From IMG/VR virus record IMGVR_UViG_3300036981_000058, positions 1 to 23,891 of that record: 23,891 bases of DNA. One strand, given 5' to 3'. This document shows, one piece after another, positions 6,611 to 13,474 of this stretch; position 1 is the stretch's first letter, and each line of letters starts with the position of its first letter. Below the pieces are notes generated by a model. That model was given only the letters and a program-made list of their open reading frames with translations. It searched no databases and was not told where the DNA came from. The position numbers and the translations under genes were made by a program. The stretch is from a virus.

Positions 6611-8217
6611 CAGCGTTCCCCAGCCCGTTCCCACTGATACGTGAGGGCGGCGAGGTTCCAGTTGCCTGCTGCGCGACTTTCGACGCGGACACAGATGAAC
6701 CTCCCCGTGACTCTCGGCGTAACCGATCCGCCGACCCCGGGGATGAACTCATACGGCCCATCCCACACCGGGGAGGCGCCATCGGAAATCTGGCCGCCGA
6801 TGCTGATATTCACCGGAATGCTTCCAATGATCTCCGGCCACACCTCTGTGACCATCGCCATCCCGTCAGCACCTTCAATCGGCATGCCGACACGTTCGGC
6901 GCGGCAATACTTCGGGTTCCCGCTGCTGTCGGTGTCGGACAGGGCAATCACGCTGACCCACCACGAGGTGTCGGCGTCGTTCGACTCGTAAAGCAGAATG
7001 TCAGGGACCGAAGGCTGATAGACGCCCTTGTTCCACGATCCGTCGGTCTGTTCGTCCCACGGCTGCCCGCCGACCATGCGGGGGTACTTCTGGTTCAGAG
7101 GGGCTTGGCTTGCAAGCTCGTCCCACGACGGCAAGTCAGCCGAGACAGTGACCAGCGCCTCGTCGAAGCCGTAGCCGAAATTCAGCCGGCGATTGCCCCA
7201 CGTGCCTTCTTCGTAGTTGAACACGAGGGCGGAAGAGAGCTGCTGGAAACCAGCGGATACGCCGGCGACAAAAAGCTGGCTGGTTGCCGAGTGCACATAA
7301 ACCTGCGACCGCTCCCAGAGCTCTTCGGAAATCTCATTGGTGATCGAGTTGCGGAGTTTCCCATCGACAAGACTCGCCGAGTTCTGGCCGTCGAAGAACA
7401 GGATGTCGGTCGTCGTGAAAACCACCATCCCGCCCTGCATCGCGGCAAACCCGCGTTCAAGTCGAGTCCCGACCCCGCCCTTCAGACGATCCACGCGCAT
7501 GACGTACTCGCCGCCGATCCACGACATCGAGTAGATCGCGTCTTCCTTGACGATGTAGAGCTGATCGCGAACCACGGCGCCGCCAACAATCACGCCGCCG
7601 GTTTCGCCGAGAATGTCGTCGCCCGCGTCGTTGGTGACGGCTGGAATCCACTCGGTAGGAAGCGATCCTTCCTGAGCCGAGTTGGACCAGCGGAGCTTGT
7701 GCGGGAAGCTGTCGTTGCCCTCTTTCATCCCGAGCGCCACGAGGAAATAGCGGAACGCGATGATCGACCGGCAGCGCCAGTCTGTATCCCACCCGGGGAG
7801 CGGGGCAAGAATCTGGTTGAGCGGATCGGCCGCCCCGGTGTCCCAGAAGAACGCCCCATCGGTAGCCGAATTGACCACCATAACGCCGTTCAGGTTGGTG
7901 AATGAGACCGGGCCGCCAGTGAAGTCCGCGGCCGGGGTGATCTCTTTCTCGGTCTGGGAAATCAGGTCGTAGGACATGACCTTCTGACCGTCCGACACGA
8001 CGACGTACCACCGACCAGTCGGGCCGACATACGTCGCGTGATACAGGGGCCGCACAGAGACATTGAACAGCTTTCTCTCCCCGCGAACCGACCGCAGCGA
8101 TCCGTCGTTGGTCGTCACATTGACCAGCGAGGTCCAAGCGTTCTGCGGGATAGAAGACGGAACCGGATCGGGCATCAGCCCGATGGCGCCAAGCTGCTCA
8201 ACTCTCTGCCGTGGCAT
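6610..8217 (-). CDS. Beta-propeller-type short-tail nozzle protein (P22 gp10 / T7 gp12-like) (535 aa)
   Basis: The 535-residue chain is built of many short beta strands. It carries recurring blade-like patterns such as YHATYVGPTGRWYVVVSDG, VSFTNLNGVMVVN, RDQLYIVKEDAIYSMSW and GMVVFTTTDILFFDGQ. N-terminal text (QNAWTSLVNVTTNDGSLRSVRGERK) resembles the start of podovirus tail proteins of the P22 gp10 type. These form the hexameric nozzle below the adaptor and close the DNA channel. No catalytic motif is seen. It lies downstream of the fibre cassette and upstream of the ejection genes, consistent with this role. Assignment is by fold pattern and position, not by a strong motif. Confidence 0.65.
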   Translation of the reverse strand: MPRQRVEQLGAIGLMPDPVPSSIPQNAWTSLVNVTTNDGSLRSVRGERKLFNVSVRPLYHATYVGPTGRWYVVVSDGQKVMSYDLISQTEKEITPAADFTGGPVSFTNLNGVMVVNSATDGAFFWDTGAADPLNQILAPLPGWDTDWRCRSIIAFRYFLVALGMKEGNDSFPHKLRWSNSAQEGSLPTEWIPAVTNDAGDDILGETGGVIVGGAVVRDQLYIVKEDAIYSMSWIGGEYVMRVDRLKGGVGTRLERGFAAMQGGMVVFTTTDILFFDGQNSASLVDGKLRNSITNEISEELWERSQVYVHSATSQLFVAGVSAGFQQLSSALVFNYEEGTWGNRRLNFGYGFDEALVTVSADLPSWDELASQAPLNQKYPRMVGGQPWDEQTDGSWNKGVYQPSVPDILLYESNDADTSWWVSVIALSDTDSSGNPKYCRAERVGMPIEGADGMAMVTEVWPEIIGSIPVNISIGGQISDGASPVWDGPYEFIPGVGGSVTPRVTGRFICVRVESRAAGNWNLAALTYQWERAGER

Positions 8218-8218
8218 G

Positions 8219-8524
8219 TCAATCCTTTGGTTGAATGAAGTCCCGAACGATTGGAATCACCCGCAGCCAGTTCCCGCAGGGGCATTGATCCTCACCCCTG
8301 TTGTTCGGGTTGTAGCACGTGCGAACGGTCGTCCGCATGGCCCTGCACAACTCTTCCTGCTGTCCGGTGATGATGGCGACAGGAAGCACGATAGGCCCGA
8401 GAACGAGGGCCGTTGCCGCCTCTGCAAGCACCAGCTTGTGCTGTGGTGTCAGTTCAGGACGGCGATCCTCTGCCTGCGCCAACATCGGCAGGCAGAGCGC
8501 CAGAATGAGCAGTAGCCGGTTCAT
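8219..8524 (-). CDS. Exported small Cys-containing protein (101 aa)
   Basis: An N-terminal signal peptide is clear: MNRLLLILALCLPMLAQA, with likely cleavage after AQA at residue 18. A second hydrophobic segment follows at about 38-53 (ATALVLGPIVLPVAIITG). The C-terminal part has four Cys (C60, C70, C80, C82 by my count) in ELCRAM, VRTCYNP and QCPCGNW. An exported or membrane-anchored protein of this size could act in lysis, host-envelope modification or superinfection control. Nothing in the sequence decides among these. Its start overlaps the previous stop by four bases and its stop lies one base before the nozzle start. Confidence 0.6.
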   Translation of the reverse strand: MNRLLLILALCLPMLAQAEDRRPELTPQHKLVLAEAATALVLGPIVLPVAIITGQQEELCRAMRTTVRTCYNPNNRGEDQCPCGNWLRVIPIVRDFIQPKD

Positions 8525-9057
8525 TTCTGGCAGGCCGGGGCAGCGGCTGCGTACTTGCTGGCGCAGAGCACCTTGACCGCGTCTTCCTTCATCCCCATCG
8601 TATTGAAGCTGCGAGCCGTTTCACGGATGCCGCACTCGTCATCTGTCCACGAGCTGCCGATGCTCACTCCGAAGCCGACACCAGCGCCGCCGATTGTCGA
8701 ACTTCCCATGCACGGCGCAGTCGGATAGACGTTCCCACCAAACACGTTTGGGACGTTCCTGATCTCGACCTTGCCGGCCTGTTCGAGCCGGGTGTTGGCA
8801 GGGATTTCAGCCTCGTTCACGGTCAGAGAGACATCAGCCGGGGCGACATAGACCGAGGCCAGCGCACGGCTGCGGCTGTCGGCGTTGCTGAACTGGGCTT
8901 GGCCTTGTCCTTGCGCCTGCCCCTGAATCTGGCCTTGGGCCTGACCTTGGTTCTGCGCTTGGACGCCCCCGCCGCCGCCGGGAGGGTTGTCGTTGCCGAT
9001 ACCGACCGCGAAGGCCGAGGTGGCGAAAAAGGCGAGTGCTGCGATGAGAAGTTTCAT
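8521..9057 (-). CDS. Exported protein with Gln-Gly-Ala repeat (178 aa)
   Basis: Start ATG 9057 overlaps the lipoprotein stop by four bases; a frame reaching 9336 has no signal sequence and runs through neighbours. MKLLIAALAFFATSAFA is a signal peptide with likely cleavage at AFA/VG. A low-complexity repeat follows (QGQAQGQIQGQAQGQGQ), then a folded part with NVYPTAPCMGSSTIGG, DDECGIRETARSF and a C-terminal VLCASK/PACQK. The four Cys after the repeat suggest two disulphides in the periplasm. I recall similar signal peptide, repeat and Cys-domain proteins in other phages of GC-rich hosts, without a known function. Confidence 0.65.
   Translation of the reverse strand: MKLLIAALAFFATSAFAVGIGNDNPPGGGGGVQAQNQGQAQGQIQGQAQGQGQAQFSNADSRSRALASVYVAPADVSLTVNEAEIPANTRLEQAGKVEIRNVPNVFGGNVYPTAPCMGSSTIGGAGVGFGVSIGSSWTDDECGIRETARSFNTMGMKEDAVKVLCASKYAAAAPACQK
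8893..8961 (-). repeat. Imperfect 6-base-unit repeat encoding Gln-x (QG/QA) units
   Basis: This stretch of the exported-protein gene is made of degenerate CAG/CAA-GGC/GCC units that read Gln-Gly and Gln-Ala on the minus strand. The unit is two codons. It is interrupted once by Asn and once by Ile. Such short repeats can expand or contract by slippage, so length variation between related phages is plausible. Confidence 0.7.
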
Positions 9058-9275
9058 TGTTGTGATCCTATAGAACGGGTTGTGGAAGTGGTGTTGCTCT
9101 TGGTCACGTCGCCACTGGTCGTACCCTCCCCTTGCGTGGCGGTTTGAATCGTGTGGCAGTCCATCGTGCAGTTCGGCTGCCCGAAGTTCAGGGATTGCAG
9201 GTTCGGCTGGGCGGCGTTCATGTTGACCGTCGTGCCGCAGCCGGCGAGGAGGAAGAGGGGGAGTAGGTAGCGCAT
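9054..9275 (-). CDS. Small lipoprotein (73 aa)
   Basis: Start ATG 9275 shares one base with the fibre-gene stop (TGATG). The N terminus MRYLLPLFLLAGCGTT is a type II signal peptide with lipobox LAGC and acylated Cys at residue 13. The mature part is short, with NCTMDC, and a Ser/Thr/Asn-rich C terminus (TTSGDVTKSNTTSTTRS). Phage lipoproteins of this size include outer spanins (Rz1-like) and superinfection-exclusion lipoproteins. Outer spanins are usually Pro-rich and nested with an Rz gene, neither of which is seen, so a spanin call is not made. Confidence 0.65.
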   Translation of the reverse strand: MRYLLPLFLLAGCGTTVNMNAAQPNLQSLNFGQPNCTMDCHTIQTATQGEGTTSGDVTKSNTTSTTRSIGSQQ

Positions 9276-10252
9276 CAGAGTTCCGCCAACCACAAGGCGC
9301 CGGCAGGAGGAACCGTGGCGGAGGCATTGCCCGCAACGAGACCGGAGGTAACAGTAAGCACTTGAATATCTCCGTTAACGACGGTTGGTAATGTCACCGT
9401 CGCACCAGCAGTTACTCCGGCTACAGCAATACAAGACCACCCCGACGTGGCAGACAAGGTTGGTGTGGCCCTCATGTCTGAAACGTCATAATACCCGATT
9501 GATTGCGTCGGTGCCGTAGCCTGAAAGATAGACCTGACTACTGGTTTTGCGTATCTCCTGCACAGGCTCCGCTCCAGACCAATCGGGCGCCGCTCGAACG
9601 GAGTGGCGATTGAGCCTTCTTCGAGTTGGACAGCAGTTATTCCAACCTGCGTTGCGCCAACAGGGCCGGGAAATCCAATTGTCAGTTGAATCCCGTTTTT
9701 GGCTGAATCTGGCAGCGAGGCAGGCATGGTAAATACCAACGTCTGCCACCCACCAGTGAGAGTAACGACTGGTCCTGCGGCGACTTCCGTTATCGTAGCA
9801 AAGTTATCAACAGCGTTCGCAGTCCATAATTTGATCTGCACGGTTTGCCCTGCCGGACCAAACACGCCGAGAGATACTGTGACCGGTTTCCCGGCCAGCA
9901 ACCATGTATTTTCAGATTCAATCCTCTGGGAGAAATATACCGCCCCCGATCCGGCAACGCCGGTGAAAACAAGGGAGTATTTCCCGAAACTTGCAGCAGC
10001 ACCGAGATTCCACGAAGCAAGGTTGCTGTCAGATGTCTGAATAATCCAGCGGTCGTGTGCGTATCTGCCAGCGCCAAAATTCAATCCAGAAGATGAGTCT
10101 CCCCGCTGTCTAACTCGCATGTCTCCGTTGATGATTTTGTTGCGGAACCCCGTCAACTGGCCCGAGTTGTCATCGCCGAAGCGGAATGCCTCGCCCTTGT
10201 TGGTGCCGAGGGAGCCGACGTTGTTGCTGATTGCTGTGAGTTTTGCGGTCAT
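9275..10252 (-). CDS. Receptor-binding tail fibre protein with carbohydrate-binding-like domain (325 aa)
   Basis: The N terminus (MTAKLTAISNNVGSLGT) is a short docking region. It is followed by the widespread phage module opening NKIINGDMRVRQRG and running through YAHDRW and QLEEGSIATPFERRPIG to ERSLCRRYAKP. That module resembles jelly-roll, carbohydrate-binding-type domains of tail fibres. The C terminus is a separate beta-rich region ending PPAGALWLAEL. The protein likely contributes to host recognition. It is the last of the fibre cassette, and its start lies one base from the previous stop. Local base composition is AT-richer than the flanking operon, in keeping with exchange of fibre genes. 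Confidence 0.7.
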   Translation of the reverse strand: MTAKLTAISNNVGSLGTNKGEAFRFGDDNSGQLTGFRNKIINGDMRVRQRGDSSSGLNFGAGRYAHDRWIIQTSDSNLASWNLGAAASFGKYSLVFTGVAGSGAVYFSQRIESENTWLLAGKPVTVSLGVFGPAGQTVQIKLWTANAVDNFATITEVAAGPVVTLTGGWQTLVFTMPASLPDSAKNGIQLTIGFPGPVGATQVGITAVQLEEGSIATPFERRPIGLERSLCRRYAKPVVRSIFQATAPTQSIGYYDVSDMRATPTLSATSGWSCIAVAGVTAGATVTLPTVVNGDIQVLTVTSGLVAGNASATVPPAGALWLAEL

Positions 10253-10253
10253 G

Positions 10254-10751
10254 TCAGTATCCTATCGCGATCCATGAAACATTGACCCCGGTCAAGGCAG
10301 TAAGTGATGTGGATAGCGAAACCGTTATTGAGGCGTTGCCATCGTTCAAGATGTTGGTTGCCATCGTTTGCCCGGAAACAAGGTTCGCATTTCTTAGGGT
10401 ACATGACCCGGACAAATAGCCATTTGGAAACGGCTTATCCAGAGCAACGTTCACGTTGGCCCACGTATCTGCCGCCACGGTATCAATAGCCGCTCCGCCC
10501 CAGTTGATAATCAGCCCACCCGGAAGGGTTATGTGACCCTTTGACCCCGGCGATCCGCCGACATTGCTGCTCATCTGCGGGAAGTCGATCTGACTTAGCG
10601 CATCCACAGTCATAATGTCCTGAGTGGTAGCGCCTGCGTTGCCACGAGCTAGTTTCATCGTGCCGTTGTCGGCGCTGGCGTCGAGGACGAAGTTATTCGC
10701 CGGAGTGACCGACAGGCCGAGTTGGGCCTTGATGATTTTGATGAGACTCAT
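10254..10751 (-). CDS. Tail fibre protein with gp53-like C-terminal domain (165 aa)
   Basis: An N-terminal ~55 residues (MSLIKIIKAQLGLSVTPANNF onward) precede a C-terminal domain with GLIINWGGA, an AFPNG-like element (KPFPNGYLSGSC) and the ending NVSWIAIGY. Those are the hallmarks of the gp53-like C-terminal domain common at the tips of phage fibres. The protein is short, so it probably sits on another fibre or baseplate component. Its start overlaps the previous stop (ATGA). Confidence 0.7.
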   Translation of the reverse strand: MSLIKIIKAQLGLSVTPANNFVLDASADNGTMKLARGNAGATTQDIMTVDALSQIDFPQMSSNVGGSPGSKGHITLPGGLIINWGGAAIDTVAADTWANVNVALDKPFPNGYLSGSCTLRNANLVSGQTMATNILNDGNASITVSLSTSLTALTGVNVSWIAIGY

Positions 10752-11227
10752 GGCGCCCTCCCTACAAAGAAACCGGAAAAGTAAGTGCTCGGAGGATCAA
10801 CAAAAGAATCTTGTGTGACTTCTGATTGATAAACGAAAGCCTCAACATAATCAGTAGTCCCATTCAAATATGCAATTCCTGACCCCATCAACCTACTAGC
10901 CAAATCGCTGTTCTGCACAATAGTATCGCCAACCCCGTTTTTATTTATTGTCAGGATCATCTGAGCAGCAGCAGAAGACAAACGTACTCCGATGCTAAAC
11001 ATATACCAGCCGGCGATGGCTGGTTGAAAGCGAGAATTTATAGCATCATAAAAGTTATGTGAATCAAATAACTCTTGGTTGTATTGGCACTTCGTAGAGG
11101 TATTCTGAGGTAAGACCGTAGGAACATTTGCAACCGCCTTAAATATCGGCCCGTTATCCGCAGCCGTCGCCTGCACCGTGCTGTCGGGGAACTCGATCCC
11201 CTCCGTGCCTTTGATTTTCGTTGTCAT
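10748..11227 (-). CDS. Tail fibre protein with C1q/TNF-like jelly-roll domain (159 aa)
   Basis: The N terminus MTTKIKGTEGIEFPDSTVQ is a short attachment segment of a kind found on many phage fibres. Residues about 50-159 have the C1q-like pattern: NSRFQPAIAGWYMFSIGV, then TINKNG, then YLNGTTDYVEAFVYQ, ending YFSGFFVGRAP. These trimeric jelly rolls bind receptors. The gene is clearly AT-richer than the operon average (one 60-base line at 11041 counts 21 G+C), evidence of recent mosaic exchange. It lies directly downstream of the HNH endonuclease gene, which it overlaps by four bases. Confidence 0.7.
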   Translation of the reverse strand: MTTKIKGTEGIEFPDSTVQATAADNGPIFKAVANVPTVLPQNTSTKCQYNQELFDSHNFYDAINSRFQPAIAGWYMFSIGVRLSSAAAQMILTINKNGVGDTIVQNSDLASRLMGSGIAYLNGTTDYVEAFVYQSEVTQDSFVDPPSTYFSGFFVGRAP

Positions 11228-11571
11228 ACCACCACCCTTTTCGTGTACTGGTTTCCCCAGTGTCCGGTTTCATAGGCGTGTTTCATGTTCCCAGACCTGT
11301 CGCACCACTCAAGGTTATCCGCACGGTTGTTGTGTTTGTTTCCGTCCTTGTGGTTGACCTCTTTTAACAGCAAGGAGTCGGGGTTATGAACGTGCGTCAA
11401 AGCAACAAGACGATGGCGATTACGCCGGAATGTTTTCCCGTCGCGACGCAGCAGAACCCCAAGGTAATTCCCGCCGCCGCCCTTCAGAAAGGCGCCTGTG
11501 CGCTCGCTGAATACCTGACCGTCCTCTGTGACGAAATAGCCGGGAAACTCTTTCAATTCGATCATTTTCAT
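11224..11571 (-). CDS. HNH homing endonuclease with NUMOD4-type N terminus (115 aa)
   Basis: Start ATG 11571 follows the upstream fibre stop by one base; a longer frame to 11835 is antisense-like shadow inside the fibre gene. Residues about 1-25 (MKMIELKEFPGYFVTEDGQ) fit a NUMOD4 DNA-binding segment. The HNH nuclease follows, with NRHRLVALTHV and the core VNHKDGNKHNNRADNLEWC. The first His of the motif, the Asn pair and NLEWC are all present, so the enzyme looks intact. Such enzymes cut a related phage lacking the insertion and spread by repair. The gene is a free-standing insertion among fibre genes and shares their AT-richer composition. Confidence 0.85.
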   Translation of the reverse strand: MKMIELKEFPGYFVTEDGQVFSERTGAFLKGGGGNYLGVLLRRDGKTFRRNRHRLVALTHVHNPDSLLLKEVNHKDGNKHNNRADNLEWCDRSGNMKHAYETGHWGNQYTKRVVV

Positions 11572-11572
11572 C

Positions 11573-12352
11573 TTACACCACCGACCAAACACTGCCCGGT
11601 TCAACCGTAACCGCGAATCCATTCTCGACCTGAATCGGGCCGGCGGAAAGTCCGTTCGCCCCGCTCTTGACGGTGATGTTCTCGGCGATGCTCTGGGCGT
11701 TGTAGAAGACGCCCTTGACCAGAGCGTTGCCGTACATCTGCCCACCGCCAATCGCCACCCAGTTCGTTCCGTTCCAGCCTTCCCACCCGACCGCGGTCGA
11801 GGAGAACCGGATCGCGCCGAGCTGCGGAGAGGCATCGCGCTGTCCTTCGGTGCCGGCCGGAATCAGCGCGGTGCCGGTGTTGGACGTCTTCTTGACGTTC
11901 GCCGCATCCAGCGTGTTGACGTAGGTAATGTCCGCCTTCGTCGCAATCGCCGCCGCGTTGTTGGAGATCAGGGTGTCCTGAGCGTCATTCTCGGAGTCGA
12001 CATAGGTCTTGTCGGCCTTCAGGGCAATGGCCGCGTCTTGGCTCGTGTTCTTCGATTTGATCCCGTCAAGATCGGTCTGTAGACCGGTAATGGCTGCAAT
12101 CGGGTGTGCGTCCGGCTGGCTGCGGCCGGAAAGCGCGTTGTGCTGCAACGACGTGGTCGCAGACTGCCACGAATTGTTTGACCGCAGATACATCCCGCCG
12201 TCGGCAGGAGCCTCTTCCACTGCACCGATGAAGGTACGGGCTGCCTGCGGGGTCTTCGCCTGTCCTAGCGCGTCCCAGACGGTGTCCGAGACCGCATTGA
12301 GAAACGCGGAGCAAATCTTTGTTTCAAAATCGACGAAAACGATTTTGTCCAT
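11573..12352 (-). CDS. Tail fibre protein with coiled-coil shaft (259 aa)
   Basis: The N terminus (MDKIVFVDFETKICSAFLNAV) is followed by a segment with PADGGMYLRSNNSWQ. A heptad-like helical shaft spans about 85-150 (TGLQTDLDGIKSKN, ALKADKTYVDSENDAQ, ATKADITYVNTLDAA) with repeated xKADxTYV units typical of trimeric fibre stalks. The tip contains LGAIRFSSTAVGWEGWNGTNW and ends EPGSVWSVV. It is probably the main stalk of the host-binding appendage. The HNH gene starts one base after its TAA stop. The start shares one base with the preceding stop (TGATG). Confidence 0.7.
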   Translation of the reverse strand: MDKIVFVDFETKICSAFLNAVSDTVWDALGQAKTPQAARTFIGAVEEAPADGGMYLRSNNSWQSATTSLQHNALSGRSQPDAHPIAAITGLQTDLDGIKSKNTSQDAAIALKADKTYVDSENDAQDTLISNNAAAIATKADITYVNTLDAANVKKTSNTGTALIPAGTEGQRDASPQLGAIRFSSTAVGWEGWNGTNWVAIGGGQMYGNALVKGVFYNAQSIAENITVKSGANGLSAGPIQVENGFAVTVEPGSVWSVV

Positions 12353-12633
12353 CAGTTGAACCCTCCATCAAATCCGCCGCTGAAACCCTTGCTGCTGCCT
12401 CCGCCCTCCGGTGCTCCGCCGCTAGGCCCCTCGCCACACACATACGCCCCGCTCGTCTCTGCGTCCCACACAGGAGCAGGAGCTGGAGAGCAGGCAATCG
12501 CGAAGCATGCAATCGCCCGGCAGGCAATCGAGGTCGCATAGTCAGGCGATACCCACCGATCTGTGGCAGAGCATCCACCATCAGCCCACTGCGGGGCCGG
12601 GGTGGCTTCTGGAGACCAGCAGGTACTAGGCAA
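12352..12633 (-). CDS. Small Cys/Gly-rich protein with TTG start (93 aa)
   Basis: No ATG is available in this frame. TTG at 12633, with GAGAG six bases upstream and an eight-base overlap with the adaptor stop, is the best start. A TTG at 12693 is an alternative, but it lies deep in the adaptor gene. The predicted chain has a Cys/Ala segment with a five-residue repeat (AIACR, AIACF, AIACS) and a Gly-rich C terminus (GGSSKGFSGGFDGGFN) of a kind seen on small phage proteins. It exactly fills the gap between adaptor and fibre, and its TGA overlaps the next ATG. The three in-frame repeats support coding. Function unknown. Confidence 0.5.
   Translation of the reverse strand: MPSTCWSPEATPAPQWADGGCSATDRWVSPDYATSIACRAIACFAIACSPAPAPVWDAETSGAYVCGEGPSGGAPEGGGSSKGFSGGFDGGFN
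12491..12535 (-). repeat. 15-base tandem repeat, three units, in frame
   Basis: GCAATCG occurs at 12494, 12509 and 12524 on the + strand, exactly 15 bases apart. On the minus strand each unit encodes a five-residue AIACx block. The period is a multiple of three and keeps the frame of the Cys/Gly-rich gene. Unit number may vary between relatives by slippage. Confidence 0.75.
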
Positions 12634-13210
12634 GGCGGACTCTCGGGGCGGTCGCGATTGATCGTGTGGCGCCCTGCTCGACCAGAGAAGCAAGCCGAGC
12701 GCCGAAGACCTGACTCCATTGGGCCAGCCGTGCGTCGTCCTTCAGATACACCGCGGCTTCGTTCAGGGCGCCGTAGAGGTACAGATCGGAGTGGTAGTTG
12801 GAAATCCAGTTGGTGTCCGTGTTGCCCTGAAGCGGACGCACGGCGCCGTAGTAGTCGAGGTGGTACAGGGTGTCGGCAGCCGGCGACGGGAAGAGCTCGG
12901 CGCAATCCCCACGGATGATGTAGGCCCGCCCCACCGCCGCGGCAGCATCCCGGCCGTCCGCCTGAAACTGGGCGAGCGTGCCGACGTCGTCACGGAGCAG
13001 GATGATCTGCATCAGATCGACCGGAAGCGGCAAGATCGCGTTCCCGGCCGGCTGGGTGAAAGTCGTGCGCCGCATGTTGTTCGGGTGCTCCCTGAGCACG
13101 CGGTTGAACACCCCCTCGATGGAGGAAATCATCGTGTTGATGTCGGTGTCGTTCAGGTTCGGCCGGTTCAGATACGACTTGACCGCCGCCACAATTTCGC
13201 CCCGGTTCAT
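12626..13210 (-). CDS. Short-tail adaptor / head-completion protein (T7 gp11- or SU10 adaptor-like) (194 aa)
   Basis: The N terminus (MNRGEIVAAVKSYLNRPNL, then DTDINTMISSIEGVFNRVLREH) forms the helix pair seen in ring-forming adaptor proteins. A beta-rich middle (GNAILPLPVDLMQIILL, then DYYGAVRPLQ) is followed by the characteristic NWISNYHSDLYLYGALNEAA with a C-terminal helical stretch. In this family a dodecameric ring docks under the portal and carries the nozzle. Its place between head genes and the tail nozzle agrees. The start overlaps the 88-aa gene stop (ATGA). Confidence 0.7.
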   Translation of the reverse strand: MNRGEIVAAVKSYLNRPNLNDTDINTMISSIEGVFNRVLREHPNNMRRTTFTQPAGNAILPLPVDLMQIILLRDDVGTLAQFQADGRDAAAAVGRAYIIRGDCAELFPSPAADTLYHLDYYGAVRPLQGNTDTNWISNYHSDLYLYGALNEAAVYLKDDARLAQWSQVFGARLASLVEQGATRSIATAPRVRLA

Positions 13211-13473
13211 ACGCCCCCCTTGTTCTCAATGGCCCCGCGCCAGAAGGTCAGCATCTGGTCGTTGCCGGTCATCATCTGGTTCCTGAACGACTCGACGGCC
13301 GCAGAGGTCTGCCGCTGCTGCTGCGAATTCTCGATCATCAGGATGGGAAGGAATGCGATTGCACACCCGTCATTGTCGATTTCCTGACCGGTCTGCGGGT
13401 TGATCCCGCGTAGCCGGGTATGCCACAGGCAGCGGCTGCACTCATGCCCCAACGGGCAGGTCTTCTCGGCCAT
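13207..13473 (-). CDS. Conserved phage protein with Cys cluster (88 aa)
   Basis: The N terminus has MAEKTCPLGHECSRCLWH, with Cys at 6, 12 and 15, and a fourth at 37 (NDGCAIAFLP), a spacing compatible with a zinc or Fe-S site. The middle INPQTGQEIDNDGCAIAF and helix ENSQQQRQTSAAVESFRNQM match a small family that I recall near tail genes in several phages, function unknown. The start lies one base after the collar-fibre stop; its stop overlaps the adaptor start. Confidence 0.65.
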   Translation of the reverse strand: MAEKTCPLGHECSRCLWHTRLRGINPQTGQEIDNDGCAIAFLPILMIENSQQQRQTSAAVESFRNQMMTGNDQMLTFWRGAIENKGGV

Positions 13474-13474
13474 G

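Noticed and set aside
9054-9275. Lipoprotein as an outer spanin (Rz1)
   Set aside because: No Pro-rich mature part, no nested Rz-like gene and no endolysin or holin nearby, so only 'lipoprotein' is supported.
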